From contig JAFCMP010000146.1 in NCBI GenBank assembly GCA_017506865.1, positions 372,001-436,000 of the forward strand: 64,000 nt of DNA, read 5' to 3'. The stretch comes from Tribonema minus (Eukaryota; Sar; Xanthophyceae; Tribonematales; Tribonemataceae). A program made the position numbers and the translations under genes. Positions 43,829 through 51,729 of the stretch are shown piece by piece; positions within the stretch are counted from its first letter, which is position 1, and every line of letters starts with the position of its first letter. Below the pieces are notes generated by a model. It saw only the letters and a program-made list of their open reading frames with translations. It did not search any database and had not been told where the DNA came from.

Positions 43829-44804
43829 GAGCGCTAACGTCTGAGGGCTTTTGGGCCGAGGCGGATGCTGTGCCTGCCGCTATTTGGGGCGGTAAGGGGG
43901 GCGTCCAGGCGGCGCGCTGTGGCGGCGCACCGGCAGCGGCGCCGTTTGCGCGCCGCCGCTGCCGCCGCGCGCGCCGGCGCACTCATTGCATGACCCCCAC
44001 TGCTAAGGGCTGGTCGCCTAGCGCGGTGGCCACGAAGCAGCAGCAGCGCTTACGCAGCTGCAGGGGGGAGGGGCAATGCAGTGTCTGGCTGGTGGTCGCA
44101 CGCTGCGTGTGCTGACAGGTAACGCGCGCGCGGCGCGGCGGTACAGTGTGGCGGCGGCGGCCTGCGCCTCGTGTCAGCGCCTGCAGTCAGGCCGCGATTC
44201 TGCGCGCAGCAGCTCCCACCAGGCCTCGGTAGTGTGTGTGAGCTGGCGGAAGCAGACGATTATAGCGCCAACTGTGATCAACGGACGACGCCATGACCTC
44301 ACTTGCATGAGGCGCCATGCAGCAGCAGCGCGGCGCCGCTGCGGATAGTGCAGGGTGTGTGTGTGTGTGCACATCAGCGGCGCCATGGGAGCTGTTGTGG
44401 AACACTGCGTGTAGGCCGATCATTCGGTGTCGAATGTCGACACACGAGTACATAGCACCTTAACACATGGCGCGGCGGGCATTCACGCACATGGTGATTG
44501 TGCCGCTGGTAAGGGGGATGGGTGGGTGGGAGGGGGGAGGGGGGCATTTGTTGGACGATACGCATCATGTGTGCGTGAGTGAGCATCGTGTCCCCTGTCA
44601 TATTCACAGCTTGTTCTGTACATATTCAGGGCGCCAAGCGCCACATGAGCGATGACGGCGTCATACATTACATTGCACAGTGTGAGATACATTCAATGAA
44701 CTTCATTAGGTGATTTTTGCCGCGAGTCGTCTGCTGAAGTCTTGCAGCCAAAGAAGGACCGTTGTTGAGCCTCTGACAGTTTGCTGCATTTCCATGGGGA
44801 CTTG
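43829..44804. other. Junction region between host gene and viral element, no gene recognised
   Basis: Contains G-rich tracts near 44510-44540 and a (GT)n stretch near 44352. CCATGGGG at 44792-44799 recurs at 44832-44839, flanking the palindrome. Confidence 0.5.
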
Positions 44805-44834
44805 TGGACTATATGAAACGTTTCATATAGTCCA
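44805..44834. repeat. Perfect 30-bp palindrome at the left end of the element
   Basis: TGGACTATATGAAAC is followed directly by its exact reverse complement, centred between 44819 and 44820. It sits immediately outside the first tandem unit of the terminal repeat and is flanked by direct CCATGGGG repeats. Confidence 0.9.
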
Positions 44835-44835
44835 T

Positions 44836-45115
44836 GGGGCTGGAACTTTCGTGCGACTTGAAGTTGAGGCTGGAACTTTCGTGCCAGTTGAAGTTGAAGT
44901 TGGGAACTTTTGTGCCGGTTGAAGTTGAAGCTATGAACTTTCGTGCCGATTGAAGTTGACACTAGAACTTTCGTGCCGGCCCTAACCCTAGCCTAACCCT
45001 AGCCCTACTCCTAGCCCTAGCCCTACTCCTAGCCCTAGCCCTAGCCCTCTTCGGTTGGCTTGCATTCTGTGGGCGCATTCTTTTGGGAGACCTTGAGCCA
45101 CCCCCTCCCAATACA
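44836..45115 (+). repeat. Left terminal inverted repeat
   Basis: From 44902 to about 45115 it matches the reverse complement of 63786-64000 with few differences. It starts with ~30-bp tandem units (GAACTTTCGTGCCGGTTGAAG-type, about five from 44836), then has CCCTAA/CCCTAG telomere-like repeats (44980-45050). It then continues with CTTCGGTTGGCTTGCATTCT up to CCCAATACA. The 44836-44901 part would pair with sequence beyond the window. Confidence 0.9.
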
Positions 45116-45146
45116 TGCACATTCACTCCGATACATACCGCTACCC

Positions 45147-45180
45147 TGCATTCCGTTGATATGGGAATCGACGGAATGCA
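45147..45180. repeat. Hairpin just inside the left terminal repeat
   Basis: TGCATTCCGT and its exact complement ACGGAATGCA flank a 14-base loop. The same TGCATTCCGT word is present (inverted) beside the right terminal repeat near 63750, so it may be a subterminal recognition site. Confidence 0.7.
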
Positions 45181-45223
45181 TATCCAGCTGCCGTTGTTAT
45201 TTCACTCCCACTCACACAACAGC

Positions 45224-45481
45224 ATGTCTGACTCCAACACAAGCACCGTCAATGACACTGCGGCCAGCACTGTCAACGAGGTTGGCGCCCCGACACTGAC
45301 CGATCTCATCCAGCAGCTGATCGCCAATACCGCTCGGACGAACGATCTACTCGTGCGCCTCTGTGCTGCCATCGGCGAGGGTGGCCACGATGACATCGCA
45401 GCGCACACGGGCGGCATCTCAAGTCTTCGGGGGGAGATGATGGACATGGCTGTGAACCTGGCTTACATGAGCAACGCTTGA
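45224..45481 (+). CDS. Small acidic PLV protein, unknown function
   Basis: 85 aa from ATG at 45224; the frame is open upstream but runs into the terminal repeat, so this Met is preferred. It is Thr/Asn/Ser-rich at first, then has a predicted helical segment (LTDLIQQLIANTARTNDLLVRL) and a second helix after a Gly-rich break (LRGEMMDMAVNLAYM), which could form a coiled-coil oligomer. No family recognised. First gene of the element, pointing inward from the left end. Confidence 0.55.
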   Translation: MSDSNTSTVNDTAASTVNEVGAPTLTDLIQQLIANTARTNDLLVRLCAAIGEGGHDDIAAHTGGISSLRGEMMDMAVNLAYMSNA

Positions 45482-45594
45482 ATACACACACACATTGAGA
45501 CACATTTGATTTCAGCTGAGTGTGTCCTGCTGCTCGCGCACGTGTTCATGTCAAAGTTGACGGAAAAAATCACCACTGCATGTAACACACGATC

Positions 45595-46005
45595 ATGGAC
45601 AATTATGTAATCACGGTCCGCTCGGCAGACGCGGTGAATGCAAATGACACGACTGCGAATTACGAGGTGAACATGCCTGCATTGAACTCCGTCTTGCCAT
45701 ACAAAGCCACGGTGAATTTCGTGGCCGCCGGCTTGACGGGCACCGTCGGCTACTGTTTGCAATTCAAGGCGCCTGAGATCACCCGCTCCCTGGACACGAG
45801 TGCCGTCGGCGATGGATGGGTGACGGCGGCCGTCTTCAACGGCGCCAACAACGGCGACGGCGTCGTGTACTTCACCCAGCCGCCGAGACGACTCAAAGCC
45901 AGAGTCATCGTGCAGAGTACGCAGGCTCTCGCGGCCGGCATCGCCCATCACTACGCCCAGATCCTCTTGGAGGCAATCGACACGAAAATCAAGCAGCCAC
46001 GGTGA
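45595..46005 (+). CDS. 136-aa beta-rich PLV protein, possible minor virion component
   Basis: Starts MDNYVITVRSADAV and is predicted to be mostly beta strand, with no charged low-complexity region. Its start pattern (short strand, polar turn, strand, then a strand after Pro) resembles that of the penton-like protein at 47802-48575, so a related single-domain fold is possible but unproven. It converges with the capsid gene, with 93 bp between stops. An AAAAAATCACC word precedes it and is also present before the fibre-like gene near 51700. Confidence 0.6.
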   Translation: MDNYVITVRSADAVNANDTTANYEVNMPALNSVLPYKATVNFVAAGLTGTVGYCLQFKAPEITRSLDTSAVGDGWVTAAVFNGANNGDGVVYFTQPPRRLKARVIVQSTQALAAGIAHHYAQILLEAIDTKIKQPR

Positions 46006-46098
46006 ACTGCTTTGTGTTGCCGTCTATGAGGAAGGCTGCGTCCGCCTGTACACACAAGAAGCAATCAGTGAGTTAGCGACAAGCCTGCGACATGTTAA

Positions 46099-47367
46099 TC
46101 ACTCATGCGCCAAAAGTGTCACAAAAACACGTACCTCGCAGAAGCAATCGATGTTCACTGCGAGCGGCGTGGACGCGAAGGCGATCTCGGCCACGAGCGA
46201 GTTCGCAGCAGTGCTGTGCCCTGAAATCAGTTTGCTGTTTTGGCTAAAGGCTTCCAGCTCCACCCCGATGAGGAACGAGCCCTCAACCGACGTGGCAGTA
46301 GGCGGGACGTTCGTATCAAGCGTCCACGAGTCGCTGGCGAATAGGCCGCACCCGCTCTCCGATGCCGGATTAGAAAACACCTTCGTCGTCTCAATGTAAG
46401 CGGGGAGTGCGGAACCCTGTGCGTTGACCGGCGTCGCGTTGATCCACTGCGAACCGCTGCGAACCTGGTATTGCTTCAGGTTGTTACGCAGCCGCTGGGT
46501 CACGCTGCTCTTCGCAATGTCGAACTCAGAAGCAGCCTCCCTTTGCGCGATGAGGAGCGACTTCATCGACGTCACGCGACTGGGGATCATGATGGCGTTG
46601 CTTAGCTGGCCCGCTGCGTGCACAGTGCGGTATGTGCGCCATTGGCTCGAACTCCAAGAGAAAAGATTGTTCGTGAGGGCGCAGATCGAGCGGTGTGCAT
46701 CATCGGCGAGCGTGATGTACTCGCAGTCGAGGGTGACGTTTGAGATGACATACGACGCCGACGTCGCGGCCGCAGTCCCTCCGCTGGCGATTGCAGTGGA
46801 GGCACTGGCGAGCTCAAAATCAGCGCGAAGAGGGCTTGAAAGCGCGTGCAGCGGCAGGTAGCGATCCGTATTGGAAAGGGTGCCGATGACGGAGATCAGC
46901 GGGATGGAGTAGCTCGCCGTCGTCGTAGTGGAGTACAGATTGGGAATCGGCGAGCGCAGGCGAGTCGGGTCGGCGCCAAGGGTGATGCTGTCGCGCGTGC
47001 GCACCATGTCCTGCGACGTGCAGCAGTCCCGGAGCGCTGCGTGCAGCGTTCCGTATTGTGCGACGCTCTCAATCTGCGTGCTTCCCGCAGCGGCGTACAG
47101 ATTCAGGCTCTGTATGAAGGAATAACCGTGCGAACTCCACGTAGGTGCCGTTCCCCCTGAAAGGGATACAGTGACGGTGAAGTTCAACATGGTCGCGCTC
47201 GGATCCATCCAGCACGAGCGCTGTCCGCTTCCAGCGATGTCAACGCTGATGATGGACCCTGGCGCAAACGACGTCCCCGATACGGGCTGATTTGAGAACT
47301 TCGATGACACCGCCGACACCGCGACGGGTTTGTTCTGCGGATACGCCAAGCACGATGGCACACTCAT
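46099..47367 (-). CDS. PLV major capsid protein (double jelly-roll type)
   Basis: 422 aa, beta-rich, the size of PLV/virophage-relative capsid proteins. The recognisable pattern is in the middle: SIPLISVIGTLSNTDRYLPL, then a strand of the LRADFEL type and VISNVTLDCEYITLADDAH, as in PLV capsids where an ADF/LEL strand and a following CEY/ITL strand belong to the first jelly roll. A C-terminal half with GSFLIGVELEAFS would be the second. It would trimerise into pseudo-hexameric capsomers. It is followed in the same direction by neither ATPase nor protease; the minus-strand block 46099-48732 is a virion cluster. Identification is by pattern, not alignment. Confidence 0.75.
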   Translation of the reverse strand: MSVPSCLAYPQNKPVAVSAVSSKFSNQPVSGTSFAPGSIISVDIAGSGQRSCWMDPSATMLNFTVTVSLSGGTAPTWSSHGYSFIQSLNLYAAAGSTQIESVAQYGTLHAALRDCCTSQDMVRTRDSITLGADPTRLRSPIPNLYSTTTTASYSIPLISVIGTLSNTDRYLPLHALSSPLRADFELASASTAIASGGTAAATSASYVISNVTLDCEYITLADDAHRSICALTNNLFSWSSSQWRTYRTVHAAGQLSNAIMIPSRVTSMKSLLIAQREAASEFDIAKSSVTQRLRNNLKQYQVRSGSQWINATPVNAQGSALPAYIETTKVFSNPASESGCGLFASDSWTLDTNVPPTATSVEGSFLIGVELEAFSQNSKLISGHSTAANSLVAEIAFASTPLAVNIDCFCEVRVFVTLLAHE

Positions 47368-47402
47368 GATTTATACCGATGCAACATTTTATCCGCGGTT
47401 TT

Positions 47403-47792
47403 TCACCGCCTCAGCTGCTGATACTGTTGTTGTAGTCGCGCCAAATCTTGCACCGATCGTTGCGCGCCGTTGACCGTTCTGAAACCGTTGGCAATCGACG
47501 GGGCCGCGCGCGTCACTTGATTCGCAAACCCTGCGGCTGCCGATATCCCGTTCATAGCCATCCCCGCTTGGGGGCCAAGCACCGCTGACGCAGCCGCCTG
47601 TGCGAGCGGGTTGCTCGCAACGTCCCGCAGTATACCGGTGCCCACGCGCAACACGGGCAGCGCATGATGACCGATCCACTTCGCTGCCACGCCCACACCC
47701 TTCACAGCCTTGCCGAGGAAGCGGCCTGCGGGTCTGAATATTTTTTTGGCAAGCCACGATCCGAAGCCCATCAACACGTTTTCATTTGGCAT
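47403..47792 (-). CDS. Small basic amphipathic PLV protein, probable virion protein
   Basis: 129 aa. The first 60 residues are basic and amphipathic (FGSWLAKKIFRPAGRFLGKA). A Gly/Ala-rich hydrophobic middle follows (LAQAAASAVLGPQAGMAMNG), then a Gln-rich tail (QDLARLQQQYQQL). Such proteins next to capsid genes in PLVs and adenovirus-like viruses are minor virion components that can act on membranes during entry; that role is inference. An A/T-rich stretch precedes the ATG. Confidence 0.6.
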   Translation of the reverse strand: MPNENVLMGFGSWLAKKIFRPAGRFLGKAVKGVGVAAKWIGHHALPVLRVGTGILRDVASNPLAQAAASAVLGPQAGMAMNGISAAAGFANQVTRAAPSIANGFRTVNGAQRSVQDLARLQQQYQQLRR

Positions 47793-47801
47793 ACATTTTT
47801 T

Positions 47802-48575
47802 TTATTGAAATCGTGCACTAAGTGAGCCGGGGCGTTCGATATGCAGGTCTCGTTGGCCAGTTGGCACCTGCGAGAATTTGATCACGCAGTCAAACGGGAG
47901 GCTAGCCAATAAAGGGCGCCCGCGATTGTCAAGAAGTTGAAGATGGAAGCCAAATACCCCCCTCTCGGCGATGAGCCCTCCTTGTCGTCCGTTCGGGTCG
48001 CTGTAGTGCAAGACGCCGAGCGGCGGCACGTCGTTTTGCAGGACGGCGAGCAGTCCTCGTTTACTGGCTTGGGCGGCGTTGACGGAATCGCACGATAGCG
48101 AGGTGAAGGCATATATGACGCTGTTACCGGAGAGGTCAACAGAATTTTTGCTGGAAACCACCAGTCCGCTCGTCCCCTCCGTGATGCCCAGGGGGTCGCA
48201 CAATGACCCGCTGATGACCATGGTCGTCGGCGATGAGAACGTCATCTGACTCGTCAGCGCGTTGAACGTGACGGAGCGCGTGGGGAACGCAGTGTTGAGC
48301 GCTGCTGCCAGGACGGCGGCGCTGTAGTTGCCGGGGGTGATCGTCTGCGTCACCCCTGAAATCGTCAACGTGTTGTTGTAGACGTTGATGCACGTCTGAG
48401 TGTTGGCGATGGAGAGACTGAGAATGCTCATCTTCAGCGAGTACCCGTCCGCTGCGAGCACGGGCCGTGGCAGCGACACCTCCACGTCGTTGTGAAAGTC
48501 GCCCGTGCGCGTCGCCGACAGGCTCGAGACGTACACGTTGGTGTCACTGGGCGGGGGGGTCGCGCTCGTCGACAT
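47802..48575 (-). CDS. Penton-like minor capsid protein candidate
   Basis: 257 aa, beta-rich. The central pattern INVYNNTLTISG...TITPGNYSAAVLAAALNTAF, followed by short strands (VTFNALTSQMTFSS), is typical of PLV/virophage minor capsid (vertex) proteins. The C-terminal part (LLDNRGRPLLASLPFDCVIKF) looks like a last strand pair. It lies directly upstream of the small basic protein and the major capsid gene, as expected for a virion operon-like block. Its start overlaps the previous small gene by 32 bases. Confidence 0.6.
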   Translation of the reverse strand: MSTSATPPPSDTNVYVSSLSATRTGDFHNDVEVSLPRPVLAADGYSLKMSILSLSIANTQTCINVYNNTLTISGVTQTITPGNYSAAVLAAALNTAFPTRSVTFNALTSQMTFSSPTTMVISGSLCDPLGITEGTSGLVVSSKNSVDLSGNSVIYAFTSLSCDSVNAAQASKRGLLAVLQNDVPPLGVLHYSDPNGRQGGLIAERGVFGFHLQLLDNRGRPLLASLPFDCVIKFSQVPTGQRDLHIERPGSLSARFQ

Positions 48576-48732
48576 TGGCTGCGCTTATCTTGTCGAGCAA
48601 GATTTTGTTTAGTTGCCGCTGCTGCCTCGCCTCGGTTTTGCGAATGTTGCTGACGATGCGGTTGTACTTCTCCTCTGAAAACGGCGCGTCGGTGATGAAA
48701 CGCGCCAGATCAACCGTGACAATCTGAGCCAT
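48544..48732 (-). CDS. 62-aa PLV protein, unknown
   Basis: MAQIVTVDLARF then a charged helix rich in Arg, Gln, Asn and Glu. It overlaps the penton-like gene by 32 bases in another frame and starts 34 bases from a divergent gene, a compact layout that favours it being real. No family recognised. Confidence 0.5.
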   Translation of the reverse strand: MAQIVTVDLARFITDAPFSEEKYNRIVSNIRKTEARQQRQLNKILLDKISAANVDERDPPAQ

Positions 48733-48766
48733 ATTTTTGTTTGTACCATGTGAACAAGAAAAAAAA
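48733..48766. promoter_or_regulatory. 34-bp divergent intergenic region, candidate bidirectional promoter
   Basis: ATTTTTGTTTGTAC on one side and GAACAAGAAAAA on the other form an imperfect inverted repeat around CATG. It separates the minus-strand virion block from the plus-strand block. Confidence 0.5.
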
Positions 48767-49213
48767 ATGGCGAGAACGGAGGCTCAGCAGGCGGCGTTCG
48801 CGAAGTGTCTCGCCGCGCGCCGGGCGTCGCTCGAGGCGAAGGCCGCCGCCGCCAAAGACCCCGAGGCGACACCCGCCCCAGAGGCGCCCGCCGCTGAGGC
48901 GCCCGCACCGACTGTCGTCGGCGAGCCTGCGCCCGTGGACGTGACGGCGCCGCCCACGAAGACGGCGTCCACGAAGACGGCGCCCACGAAGCCCGTCGCC
49001 GACGAGCCTGCGCCCACGAAGGCGGATTCGGACGATGACATGGACGTCGATTTCGTTGATGCCGAGGACATACTGGAACACATTCACAGTCACACCGGCG
49101 AGCTCGCTGAAATCAAGGAAGAGTTGGCGTCCCTGAGGGCGGCCCACGGAGATATCGTTCAAGACTTCAAGCGCGCAAAGTACACGGCGGCTCACACGAT
49201 AAACTTCGTGTGA
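48767..49213 (+). CDS. Ala/Pro-rich acidic PLV protein with C-terminal coiled coil
   Basis: 148 aa from ATG 48767 (A-run Kozak-like context AAAAAAATGG). A basic start (MARTEAQQAAF) is followed by PAPEAPAAEAPAP and TKTASTKTAPTKP repeats, an acidic patch (DSDDDMDVDFVDAED), then a heptad-like helix (ILEHIHSHTGELAEIKEELA). Unknown function. It sits immediately before the packaging ATPase, so a packaging or scaffold partner is conceivable. Confidence 0.55.
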   Translation: MARTEAQQAAFAKCLAARRASLEAKAAAAKDPEATPAPEAPAAEAPAPTVVGEPAPVDVTAPPTKTASTKTAPTKPVADEPAPTKADSDDDMDVDFVDAEDILEHIHSHTGELAEIKEELASLRAAHGDIVQDFKRAKYTAAHTINFV

Positions 49214-49234
49214 AAATTGTGTAGGCCTGAGTAA

Positions 49235-50044
49235 ATGAAGAAGCCGCGCACGATCCCAGACCTTAATGCAAACTTTCCGAAAGTGCTTCCCCTCGAGTCG
49301 CGCTACCTCTCTCGCATCCCCGCCATCGTCACCCTCGTGGGTCACACGGGGAGCGGCAAGAGTTACCTCGCTACCGCGCTAATTCAGCTGATGCAGCGCG
49401 AGGGGACGATCACACACCTCTTCATCATCTCCCCGACGGCCAACAGCAACACGCTGTATCAGAACATAGTCAAAACCGACGACAAGCTGTACAGCGACAT
49501 TGGGCCCGCCGTCTTCAAATCGCTGGAGGAGATCGTCGCCTCGTGTGAGGCGATCGCGGACGTGTACAGGAAGGATCTCGAGTACTGCATCGCCCTGGCC
49601 AAGTACACGAGCGGGGAGCCCGTGACGTACTTCGACGAGGCGCTGTTGGAGGCACGGGGATTCATGCCCGTGGTCCCCAAGCGTCCCAGTTTCTGTTTGT
49701 TTTGTGATGATTGCCAGGGCAGCGCCATCTTCAGCAGGGGCAGTAGGAACTCATTCCCCAACCTCGTCCTCCGAAGCAGGCACGTCGCCGGCGGCCTTGG
49801 CTTGAGCATCATCATGGCGGCGCAGACGATCCGAAGTGGGGTGCCACGCGCGCTCCGTCTCAACTCAACGCACTGGGTTTTCTTCAAATCGCTCAATCGC
49901 ATGGAGGTGGAGCAGATGTACGAGGAAGTCAGCGGCTTCTGCTCCAAGGGCGAGTTTGAACGCCTGTTCAACTGGTACACGAACGAGCCCCACGGCTACC
50001 TCTTCGCCGACCTCCCACGGCAGCTGCTCACCAACACTTTTTGA
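49235..50044 (+). CDS. FtsK/HerA-type genome packaging ATPase
   Basis: 269 aa, the usual size for PLV/virophage packaging ATPases (A32-like). It pumps genome DNA into preformed capsids. Walker A is GHTGSGKS at residues 36-43; Walker B is FCLFCDDC at 153-160; a sensor-like strand IIMAAQT lies at 192-198. The C-terminal part (EVEQMYEEVSGFCSKGEFERL and GYLFADL) matches the typical end of this family. Strongly placed by neighbourhood with capsid genes. Confidence 0.88.
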   Translation: MKKPRTIPDLNANFPKVLPLESRYLSRIPAIVTLVGHTGSGKSYLATALIQLMQREGTITHLFIISPTANSNTLYQNIVKTDDKLYSDIGPAVFKSLEEIVASCEAIADVYRKDLEYCIALAKYTSGEPVTYFDEALLEARGFMPVVPKRPSFCLFCDDCQGSAIFSRGSRNSFPNLVLRSRHVAGGLGLSIIMAAQTIRSGVPRALRLNSTHWVFFKSLNRMEVEQMYEEVSGFCSKGEFERLFNWYTNEPHGYLFADLPRQLLTNTF

Positions 50045-50077
50045 GTTGTAAAAATGTGACGCAATGGTGGAGCACTG

Positions 50078-51658
50078 ATGGCAAAGAGGGTACTGTATCG
50101 CAAAAAGAAGCGGGTGGCGAAACGCAAGAAGACGGTTTACCTGAAGCACAAGAGCGTGAGCCGGTCGCAGATCACGAAGGTCAGTGTGAAGGTGGGGGGC
50201 CCGGGCACGGCTGCGCCCGCGGCAGCGCCTGTCATCGTCAGCGGAGCCAGCGGCGGGGGTGGGGGCGACATGTCCTATCTGCTGCCGTACCTCATGCAGC
50301 TGCAGCCGCCTGCGCCGGCTGCGTCGTCTCCGCCGGTGACGGAGATGTCTCCGCCGATGCCGCCGCCGCCGCTGCGCGACATGGACGCCGACACATTCGC
50401 AGTCCCAAACTATCCCCAGTCCCGCGACGTGGGGATTCAATCGACGCCGTTCACTGCAGACGGCGGAGCGCAGACGGCCACATCGTCCGCCGATATTTCG
50501 TCGCAGACGAACGCCACCTCGTCCGGCGAGAGGGCGTCGCAGACGGACCGTCCGTCGCTGAATGCCGCCGGAACGCAGGCGACGCCCCGCGTCGTGGCGG
50601 CGGCGTCGCAGACGCGCGGCCGTCGCATGACGCACACCGGCGCCCAGACACGACCCATGACGCTCAACGACGGATCGACGGCGCCGATGCTGGCGCTCGA
50701 GGCGCCCATGCAAGTGGACGATGCGCTCCCCCATGTGTCGCCGGACGTGGCGTCTGCACTGCGCGATGCGGTCGCTCCCATCCAGCGAATGGTTGCTGAC
50801 CTGCAGCGCGGCTTCGGCGATGCGTCCACGGTGACGAGAATGATCGCGCAACAGCAGATCGCGTTCGGCAACTCCATCATCGGCGAGAACAGGGAGGCGA
50901 AGCGTGAGGTGCGATCATTATTTGACACTCTGCGAGGCGAGCTGCCGCGCCACGCCCCTCCGAGCGGCGTGCCGGCGGGGCCCATGAATGCCGGGCCTCC
51001 GGGTCAGCTCGTGGTGTACCAGGACGAGCGAATGGACGACGACGAACATCCGGCTCGCCCCCCACCCGTGAACTTCGATGACGCAGCCGCAGCCTTTGCG
51101 CGGGCGGCCGCAGCCGTACCGCCGCCGCCGCCCGCGCCACGCCCCGCAGAAGTCGCAGCGGCGGCAGCAGCGGCGATGGAGGCGATGCGCGCCGCGGCCC
51201 CCGCAGCGCCCGCAGCGGCGCCGCTGCCGGACTTCAACGCCACTGCAGCGATGGGGCCCGAGCCCGACGCGGTGCCGTTCGTCGCGCCGCCCAAGGCGAG
51301 GAGCAAGCGCGTCCTTTCCAAGCTGTTTCACCACCTCTACCATCAAGGGAGGACGCACGGCGACGCCACGCTGATCGCCGCGGCAAACTCGGCGACCGAT
51401 GCACTCAAGGGGGACAGTCCCGACCTGATGGCGCTCACAATCGAGTCATTGAGGCTGATCAAACAGGCGAAGCAACTTGAGGTGGCGAGGCAGGCGTTCG
51501 GTCTGCAGGAACGGGAGACGGCAGCTGCAGAGAAGGCCAAAAGGAAGCCCATCAAGACCTACATCGTCAGCGGGACGAAGACACGGGCGAAGGCACGCGC
51601 TGAGAGCGAGCGCACGAAGCGCGCCGCGAAGCGCGACGACAACCGCAACAAGACGTGA
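50078..51658 (+). CDS. 526-aa low-complexity basic virion-cluster protein with spaced Q-T motifs
   Basis: The N-terminus is very basic (about 15 Lys/Arg in 28 residues), suited to DNA or nuclear localisation. Pro-rich and Ala-rich linkers follow. Between residues 121 and 190 a Gln, mostly in [A/S]QT, recurs at 121, 132, 143, 155, 167, 178 and 190, i.e. every 11-12 residues. The middle has helices (IQRMVADLQRGF); the C-terminal third is an alpha-helical charged domain (SKLFHHLYHQGRTHGDATLI) ending in a Lys/Arg-rich tail. No family recognised; core/DNA-condensing or tail-like virion protein is a guess. It overlaps no neighbour and is followed at once by the fibre-like gene. Confidence 0.65.
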   Translation: MAKRVLYRKKKRVAKRKKTVYLKHKSVSRSQITKVSVKVGGPGTAAPAAAPVIVSGASGGGGGDMSYLLPYLMQLQPPAPAASSPPVTEMSPPMPPPPLRDMDADTFAVPNYPQSRDVGIQSTPFTADGGAQTATSSADISSQTNATSSGERASQTDRPSLNAAGTQATPRVVAAASQTRGRRMTHTGAQTRPMTLNDGSTAPMLALEAPMQVDDALPHVSPDVASALRDAVAPIQRMVADLQRGFGDASTVTRMIAQQQIAFGNSIIGENREAKREVRSLFDTLRGELPRHAPPSGVPAGPMNAGPPGQLVVYQDERMDDDEHPARPPPVNFDDAAAAFARAAAAVPPPPPAPRPAEVAAAAAAAMEAMRAAAPAAPAAAPLPDFNATAAMGPEPDAVPFVAPPKARSKRVLSKLFHHLYHQGRTHGDATLIAAANSATDALKGDSPDLMALTIESLRLIKQAKQLEVARQAFGLQERETAAAEKAKRKPIKTYIVSGTKTRAKARAESERTKRAAKRDDNRNKT

Positions 51659-51729
51659 GCGCGTCATCGCCGGCGGCCGACGTGCGCAACGAGCTGAAAA
51701 AAAATCACCGTGTCTATCACTTCTTCCTC

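Noticed and set aside
45083..45223. Upstream extension of the first PLV gene
   Set aside because: It lies mainly in the terminal repeat and hairpin; the mirror-image sequence at the right end gives the same false start (MGDLEPPP).
50437..50985. Antisense open frame in the 526-aa PLV gene
   Set aside because: Opposite strand of a low-complexity gene; no start context or domain.
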